The notes under the pieces: model-generated
What the model saw: only the letters and a program-made list of their open reading frames with translations
What the model was told of the DNA's origin: nothing
Databases searched by the model: none
DNA from: Meloidogyne chitwoodi
Lineage: Eukaryota > Nematoda > Chromadorea > Rhabditida > Meloidogynidae
Assembly: GCA_015183035.1 (NCBI GenBank)
Contig: JACZZP010000001.1
Location: forward strand, 2,790,001-2,854,000
DNA length: 64,000 nt
Direction of reading: 5' to 3'
Part shown: positions 56,600-64,000 of the stretch, piece after piece
Layout: each line of letters starts with the position of its first letter
How positions within the stretch are numbered: position 1 is the stretch's first letter
Translations under genes and position numbers: made by a program

Positions 56600-59500
56600 C
56601 TACATTATAGTGCATAAGGGAGACTTTGTGTGCGTTCCTTCCAGACTACTTATTCTTCCTCTATTGTTTACATTAGCTTTCAATTGACTATTTCCACGCA
56701 ATTCCATTCCTGAATTCAATTCTTCGTAACCATCAATACTATTTACATTTTCATCTTTTTTTAAATAATTTATTTTTATTTAAATTAATTAAAAAAACCT
56801 CTAACTTTACTAATTATTTCCCATACAGATTTTTTATATGATCGAAGCAAAAAGAATGTACGCATCAATCCTTTGCCTTTAACTGGAATTTGTCCGCGAC
56901 AAATAAATTCAAAACGTCCAGTTCTCTGAGCTGATCGAGTTGCAGTTTCGCTTGTATGAACCATTCCTTCTAATTAATTAATTAATTTTTTAATATTTTT
57001 CAAAGTTTTACGTGGTGAATGACTTTCCATTCGAGCAGCAGTGTTTACAGTGTCTCCAAAAAGACAAAAACTTTAATAACAAAAAGAGAATATTTAAATT
57101 AAAATTAAAAACCGTGGCATTTTAACACCAACAACTCCAGCAACAATATTTCCTGTATGAATACCACAGCGAACACGTAATCCATTTTTGGTTACTGGGT
57201 CAATTACTTCACGAGCTTCCCAAATCTTTTATAAATTTATATTTAATTAAATAAATTTAATTAATTAAATAAAAAAAAACCATTCCCAAGGCAAGATGAC
57301 AAATTCTTTCACAATGATCACTAACAGATTCGGGGACACCCCCAACAGTCATATATGAATCTCCAACTGTTTCAACTTTGTAAACCTTAAAAATAAATAT
57401 ATTTAAAAATAAATTTAACACTAAACATCATGTAAGGTAACCAATCTATCAAATTTTGTAAATAATTCGTTCAAAATGCGAACAATTCCTTTTGGTTGAC
57501 AAAAGGGAACGATTGATTGAAAAGCGGGAACATCACAAAAAAGAACTGTTGCTTCTGGGTATTCTCCTTTATTTAATTTAATTAAAATAATATTTTTTAG
57601 TTAAATAAGACTAACGAGCATCCACACTTTGTCCATTAATTAATGCTTAAGTTTAAAAAAATTAAAATTAAAAAAAATTTAAATAAGAAAGCGGAAAACC
57701 GCAAGGCAAATTTAGAGCTTCCGAAGGGTTTTACGAACTCCCAAATTTTCAATTTTTAAAAAATTAAAAAAAAACCTGTAGCAACAGATGCAGGAAGCAT
57801 TTCTCTCAACAAAGTATCTGTCTTTTTCTTTTCAGCTTCCAAATCTCTAGCCATTTGTTCCAATTGTTCATTATTTGCTTCTAATTGAAGACTTAAAGTT
57901 TAAATATAAAATTTAAAAAATTTAAAAAATAAACTTTGCTTCAACATCACTAAGTCTTTGCTGATTTAACAAAATTAAATCTCTCGTAGCATCGTGTAAA
58001 GGAATAGCACTTAGGCGAAGTCCATATTTTAATAATTCAGGTATTGATGTTACATATGGAGAACATAAATACCTTAAAAAGTTAATTTTAAATTTAAATA
58101 AAATTTAAAAGAAATACATTAATTCATTGCCACTACTCATCATCATCATTTGACCTTAAAAAATAATTAATTATTTTAATTAAAAAACGATCAACATTTA
58201 TCGCAAAAAATATGAGTTAGGAGCGGGAACGCGTTCCCGTACTTCTCCAGTCCTTTTTCCAATTTTTTGGAGATAGCGGGAATAAACTGAAATCGGAAAT
58301 ATCCCCCGTCTTCCCGTTTCAAGTCTCCGCTTGTCGTTTTTTCAATTCCCGGGTTTTCAAAGCACTAGATTTACCTAGAAAAGTGACATTTAAACCCCCA
58401 AAACCCCCGTAAAAAACCATCAAACAAAAATTAAATAAAAGAAACCTTTAAGCTTTAAATGTTGTGCATGCATAGCAAAAGACAATTCTTCGCTAATACC
58501 TTCAATAACATTAGAAGAAGAATGGGGTAAGTCTGTAGGAGAACGTGATTGTTGTTGTTGTTGACTATTTTGTTGATTTAAAGTTTGTTGTTGTAAACTT
58601 AAAGGTGATGTTCTTACTTGCAATACAAAAACAGCATTTATAAAATTACAAATTGATTCAAAATCTAATGGAATTTGTGGACGATAAATTTCAAAAATTC
58701 GGACAAGTGGAGTTCCCGGTTGTAATAATTCTGGAGCTACATGATTACTTTAAAAGAAAGAAAGAAAAATTAATTTTTAATTTAATAAGTTCCACAAAAT
58801 TTCAGCAAAATTAAAAAAAATTTTGGTAAGCCCGGTTAATCGCGGACTGCTTGTCGCCTGATTAAAAGTAACCAATTGTTTTTGGCCATAACTTTTTTTA
58901 AAATGAAGTGATCCGATCGGTCCAATTAGTTTAAAGAATCCTCTTTTCGAACTCTTTCGAATGATATAAAAATTATTTGAAAAGGGCTAAAATTAAAAAA
59001 GTTATGCGAGATACACTGAACCGGCAAACGTCCCATACCAAGGTTTTTCTACCAAAAATTTTTTTTAATTTAATAAAAATATACTATAATGCTTTTCCGA
59101 ATTGGACAAGTCTACAATCTCGATCGACTACAATATGATATGCTAAAAAAGATAAATTACAATTTGTTAAGTACACGATATGGTTATACTGTATTATAAG
59201 AGATTTTTTGTTTTTGATCAGTTCCGTCCGATTAAGGTATTATTCAAAAGAGATTGAAAAACTGAATCGAATGAACTATCAAGGAAACAAATATGTAATA
59301 TAGAAGTCGAGATATGCAATCCCGAAAATCTGGGGTATAAAGTTACCCCCAAAATTTGATCGAACCCATCCCTGTTATTTTGCGACCTAAATCCATAAAT
59401 TTTGGGTCAAAGACAGATCAACATATGGCTTATTATCATACAAATTTGTTAGTCAATTCGATGCATTTGAGCCGAGATATGGATTAAATAAAATTCTACG

Positions 59501-62500
59501 GCATAATTTCTATGAAAATAACTTAATTTTCTTTAATTTTTAAGCTTTTTTTAAATAAAATAGCAATTTAAAATTTGGACTAAATTATGCCCATTAAGTC
59601 TAGAAATTTAATTAAATTAAAATTACAATTTTTCCACCAGCCATTTTCCTATAAAAAATAAATTTCCACTAGAAGGATTCGAACCTTGGTCATTTTTTTT
59701 CATTTCTCCCACAAAAATGAGAGAATTTCCACTTAACCAAAAATATATTTTTCTCCCATAAATTTTCTCAATAATTCAGAAGACTGTAACTCGACTTCTA
59801 AACCATATCTGAGATAAATGAATAGCTCATTCGATTCAGCTTTTCAAGCTCTTTCGAATGATACCATATTTATCCAAAAATGTTTAATTTAAATTATTTA
59901 AAAAATTTCAGTAACTCAAACTTCAAATGGTCATAACTTTTTTTAAAAAAGAATTTTGGGGGAAAATTTTTTGAAAATTTTTGTCTAAAAATTCAAAATA
60001 AAATTGTCTAAAATCGAGCGCTTTTGGATAGTCAATACCATACTTTTGAGCCGAGTTATTAGCTCTCGAAGTTCTGGGGGAAATGGACTACCCTGAAACT
60101 TTGAGAGATCACAGCGTCTTTCATTTAGGACCTAGAATCCTAAATTTTGGGCTAAAGATGGATCAGTCAATGGTCTAAAGTTGGTACCATCAACAAGTCT
60201 ATTCGGCCTATTTTGACCGAGATATGTGCTCCCGAGTTATATCCTCCCCAATATTTTTGTAAGCGCATATCTCGGTCCAAATGAGACAAAATGATTATCC
60301 GTCCGGTGAGATTATGGTCTCTTGGTACATCTATCGTTGACCCAAATTTTATAGATTTAGGTCTCAAATCAACTGAGCTGGGATCAAACAAAGTTTTGGG
60401 GTAGCCCATTACCTCCAGAACTTCGAGAGCTAATAACTCGGCTCAAAAGTATGGTATTGACTATCCAAAAGCGCACGATTTTAGACAATTTTATTTTGAA
60501 TTTTTAGACAAAAATTTTCAAAAAATTTTCCCCCAAAATTCTTTTTTAAAAAAAGTTATGGCCATTTGAAGTTTGAGTTTTTGAGTTATTGAAATTTTTT
60601 AAATAATTTAAATTAAACATTTTTGGCCGAGATATATATCATTGGAAAGAGCTTGAAAAGCTGAATCGAATGAACTATGAAGAAAACAGATATGTAGTAT
60701 AGAAGTCGGGATATGCGCTTCCAAAAATCTTAGTGAGGATATAACTGTTTACCCCCAAAATTTGATCGAACCCATCTCTGTTATTTTGGGACCTAACTCC
60801 ACAAATTTTGGGACAAAGATAGATCAACATATGGCTTATTATTATACAAATTTGTTAGTCAATTCGATGCATTTGAGCCGAGATATGGATTAAATAAAAT
60901 TCTACGGCATAATTTTGAAGAAAATACCTTAATTTTCTTTAATTTAAATTTTAAGCTTTTTTAAATAAAATAGCAATTTAAAATTTGGACTAAATTATGC
61001 CCATTAAGTCTAGAAATTTAATTAAATTAAAATTACAATTTTTCCACCAGCCATTTTCCTATAAAAAATAAATTTCCACTAGAAGGATTCGAACCTTGGT
61101 CATTTTTTTTCATTTCTCCCACAAAAATGAGAGAATTTCCACTTAACCAAAAATATATTTTTCTCCCCTAAATTTTCTCAATAATTCAGAAGACTGTATC
61201 TCTGCTTAAGTACTAAATTAGAGATAACTAAATAGCTCATTCGATTCATCTTTTCAACCTCTTTCGAATGATATATGACTCATCCAAATCTGTTTAATTT
61301 AAAAAATTTCAAAAAACTACAGTAATTTTCCCAGATATTTTTAATATTTTCAGTGACATTTAATTAATTAACTAAAACTTTTATTTACGTAAAAGTCCAG
61401 CAAAATCAGTCTTTCCAATACGTAATTCCCAATCAGAGAAAGAATAATCAAACGTTGAGGTTTGATTACTTTGCCAAGTTGGGCATGGACTTTGAAGTGG
61501 TTCTTCTACTAATAAATTGTTTGCTGAGAAGAGAACCTAGAAAAATGAAAAAAAATAATTTTAAAATTCTGGCACCGAAATGTACTCAATTTGGGCACTG
61601 AAAGCTATTTATTTTTTTAATATTTATAAATTACTGTAATACAGTAATCTGTCATTTTTGAATTTTAAAACTCCCTAAATTTAAATAAAGTACAGTATTT
61701 TTAGCGTCATTTAAAAAATAATGGCACTGAACCGTCCAAATAAAATTAAAATTTTTTTTTAAATTTACAGAAAGTTCTCCTTCAACTCCTTCATTTGTAA
61801 TCGAAGGAATTCGATTATTATGATGTTGAAAATTTTCAATATTATCAAATTCTTTAATTTCATTGAGTTGTGTTGGACTAGTTTGACGAGATTGCCCTAA
61901 CTAATTTTTTTTTTAAATTAATTAAATTTAAAAAATTACTTTAATTAAAAAAGTAACGTGTTCTTCTACTCTCTCTCCTGCAGACATTTGCACTGTTCTC
62001 TTTAAATTAAGTTTAATTAAAAAAAAAGATTTTATCCATTGTGTACAACAAACATCCAATCGTTGGGAGCCTATATCTCGACTTGTATAATACGTATATT
62101 TTTCCTTCATAGCTCATTCGATTCAGCTTTTCCAGCTCTTTCGAATATGCTTTACTATGTCTAGATTGTCCTGGTAGAAATCGAGTTATAGCCTCCAGAA
62201 TGCAACTAGAGCAGTAAAGCTTTAATCACCTATATCTCGGTTCAAATGCTAAACTTTGAATTTTCGCTAGAACAGATTTTAGAACATTGAATAATCTTTC
62301 ATTGAAAAAAAAATTAAAATTTTCTACCGTAGGATTAATGAGTTTTGAATTTTTAAAGTTTGGGGGAGTATCACTTTTAAATTAAAAAAATTGCCTGTGT
62401 TCTCCCCGTTACTGTAACGCTTATTTCCATTGTAAAAACACGACGGGCGACTTCTCTAATTACTCCTTAAAATTTATTAAATTTTTATTTTTAATTAGAA

Positions 62501-63569
62501 ACCTTTAACAATTGGATAAAGCCCTGAACGACTAGTAAAATAATGCAAAGTTATCTAAAAAAATTAAAAAAAAAAATTTCAAAAAAATCTCGTTATAAGG
62601 TCACCCATCCTTTAGGTGCCCTTATAACGAGATTTAAAAAAAAAAATTTAATTTACAGTTTTGTCCAAATTTTCTTCACATCTAAATGAAGGACCACGCA
62701 AATTAGCCTTATAAACGACCTTAAAAACATTTTTAAATTTAATTTTTTAAATTTAACATGATCAATAAAATAGTGGAGAGAGTCCAAATTATCCAAAAAA
62801 CCCTAAAATTAATTTTAAAAAATTAAAAAAAAATAATCTCGTTATAAGGTCAGTGTCCTTATAACGAGAGTTTCCTTTATTTACCCAAAATTAAATTTTA
62901 ATTAAAAAACCTTTAAATTTTGACTCATGGTTCTTAACATTTGATCCCAACCAGTCTCCATTGTGTATTCTACAAGAAAACCTCCATACATTTCCCAAAT
63001 TTCTTCTCTTGGAATTTCTAAAAATAATTTCAAAATTGTCCTTTCTATAGGAGAGTGTTTTAGAAAATGTTTCAATTCTCAGACTCAAATGGCCCTTTTC
63101 CTACTAATTTGTTTATTAGACTCAAATAACCCTTTGAAAATTAATTTTTGCCTCAGACTCAAATGTCCCCTTTACTCTAATCTTCCCAAAATAAAATAAC
63201 CATTAGAGTCTGGCAATATTTAATTAATTAAAACAAACTTGCTAAAGTGCTAACACTATCAACAATTTTATAAGTATCAGAATCAGGATAATGATGATTA
63301 ATTATATTTTCTTTTCCACTTTCAAAGCCAGCTTTATGCCTTTTTTATTTAAATTAAATTAATTTTAAATTTTAAAAAACATTGCTTCTTTCCAAAAATC
63401 TTCTCCAAACATTCTAATCATCATTTGACGAATACTTTCATGAATAAAACCAAACTGAGAAAGAGAAAATAATTTTAAAAATAAAAGGACATTAGAGTCT
63501 CGCAAAAATTAATTTTTATTTTGTTTAATTTTAATTCAAAAAAATTTTAAATAAAATTAAATTTACCAT
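56600..63569 (-). CDS. gcy-35/gcy-36-like: soluble guanylate cyclase, GCY-35/GCY-36 type, 759 residues
   Basis: Twenty-three coding exons: a start exon holding only ATG (63567-63569), then 63381-63454, 63239-63339, 62911-63017, 62758-62802, 62657-62719, 62503-62554, 62395-62465, 61940-61999, 61769-61900, 61389-61536, 59085-59142, 58446-58747, 58118-58154, 57935-58072, 57776-57891, 57616-57645, 57427-57566, 57281-57385, 57113-57225, 57012-57070, 56799-56969, 56600-56754. Sum 2280 bases. Residues 1-190 form the haem-binding H-NOX domain. [14 protein letters not shown] places the proximal His at residue 105, and YFTSR stands for the YxSxR motif. Next come a Gln/Asn-rich linker, the HNOBA domain ([18 protein letters not shown]), a coiled coil and the cyclase ([40 protein letters not shown]). 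These proteins make cGMP in oxygen-sensing neurons. The C-terminus CTIM resembles a prenylation box. The exon 8 donor is GC. Confidence 0.94.
58211..58350. repeat. GC-richer patch in guanylate cyclase intron
   Basis: It contains GCGGGAACGCGTTCCCG, AGCGGGAATAAAC, GTCTTCCCGTTTC and AATTCCCGGG. It is similar in flavour to the insert at 4540-4686 but without clear shared ends. Probably a decayed repeat. Confidence 0.4.
58840..59045. repeat. dispersed repeat, inverted relative to 8084-8420
   Basis: CTTTCGAATGATATAAAAA, GGTCCAATTAGTTTAAAGAA and CACTGAACCGG match, in reverse orientation, words at 8084-8260. It starts with CCCGGTTAATCGCGGAC, also seen near 23690. Confidence 0.7.
59180..61370. repeat. 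composite palindromic repeat block, copy 2, in guanylate cyclase intron 11
   Basis: Inverted arms at about 59900-60238 and 60247-60605 match those of 4985-7085. They are flanked by direct repeats at about 59390-59900 and 60780-61280 that begin CAAATTTTGGG.CAAAGA.AG. Two tRNA-like segments lie within (59664-59745, 61074-61152, minus strand). The block makes this intron 2.2 kb long. The open frame at 60167-60409 is part of the palindrome, not a gene. Confidence 0.85.
62583..62871. repeat. two related hairpins in neighbouring guanylate cyclase introns
   Basis: At 62583-62633 AATCTCGTTATAAGG...CCTTATAACGAGATT and at 62836-62871 the same stem with a shorter loop. Both are perfect or near-perfect 15-bp stems and lie in separate introns of one gene. 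They look like copies of one tiny foldback element. Confidence 0.75.
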
Positions 63570-64000
63570 AATATAATGTAGCTAATATTTAAATAATAAA
63601 ATAAAAATAAAATATTTAAAATAAATATTTTTAAAAGAATTTTTATATATTTTTAATTACAGTAGAAATCTCTCTAATTGAAAATTCCACGCAATCCATT
63701 TTACCAGCTTTTTTTTATTAAGAAAATTATCCATTAGTGTATTTAATTGAAACTTATAACAAAACTTTAAAATAAATATAAAATAAACTTTAAATAAACT
63801 TGAAACAAAACTTGAAAATAAACTTGAAAATAAACTTGAAGCAAAACTTGAAAATAAAACTTGAAGCAAAACTTTAAAAATAAAACTTGAAAACAAAACT
63901 TTAAAAATAAAACTTGAAACAAACTCTCAACTCTAAAATACAATTCAGCTGAATATTTTTAAATATTCAGCTGTACAAACAATATACCTATAATCAGTTA
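63570..64000. other. upstream region of guanylate cyclase with AAACTTGAAAATA repeats
   Basis: 63770-63925 is a run of AAAATAAACTTGAAAATAAA-type units with changes (GAAGCAAAACTTG). The minus-strand open frame there is a by-product of the repeat. The remainder probably holds the 5' UTR and promoter; the window ends with GCTGAATATTTTTAAATATTCAGC, a perfect palindrome. Confidence 0.6.

Noticed and set aside
63657..63896. 79-codon minus-strand frame
   Set aside because: Translation of the AAACTTGAAAATA repeat run.

Overview
The window is about 80% A+T with many short introns (commonly 40-60 bp, GT...AG). It carries animal genes that look nematode: an NCL-1/Brat TRIM-NHL protein, an NCK adaptor, a GCY-35/36-type soluble guanylate cyclase, a nematode-style globin, a GT11 fucosyltransferase and a very large EMI/EGF protein. 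I infer a plant-parasitic, root-knot-type (Meloidogyne-like) nematode. The intron-rich genes argue against Strongyloides. The species is not proven.

Layout. 1-3397: 3' part of ncl-1 (+), with miniature transposons in its introns. 3.4-8.4 kb: no gene; a hAT-type MITE, a GC-rich insert and a ~2.1 kb palindromic repeat block that recurs at 59-61 kb. 8473-9653: unrecognised 210-residue protein (-). 9.7-21.8 kb: A+T desert with four minisatellite arrays and two short coding-like islands. 21.8-29.4 kb (-): histidine phosphatase, a VGLL4/Tgi-like protein with two TDU motifs, and a DeSI/PPPDE-like peptidase. 29.4-34.1 kb: repeats and one doubtful exon cluster. 34.1-39.4 kb (+): globin, a small secreted peptide precursor, nck-1. 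41.7-54.1 kb (+): a 34-exon, 1551-residue secreted MEGF6-like protein. One of its introns holds an apparently intact 2.8 kb DNA transposon on the opposite strand. 54.9-56.6 kb (+): GT11 fucosyltransferase with a damaged splice acceptor. 56.6-63.6 kb (-): 23-exon soluble guanylate cyclase, tail to tail with the fucosyltransferase.

The most notable object is the transposon at 46552-49387. It has 22-bp terminal inverted repeats, a 6-bp target duplication (AACAGT) and a nine-exon, 671-codon open frame with candidate DDE residues. An N-terminal ladder of six TQT/IQT motifs spaced exactly 11 residues apart looks like a dynein light chain LC8 docking array. I cannot assign it to a named superfamily. 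The two gene-dense blocks show no clear operon or shared pathway. All exon models were assembled by eye from open frames, splice sites and phase, and all complete models close in frame.
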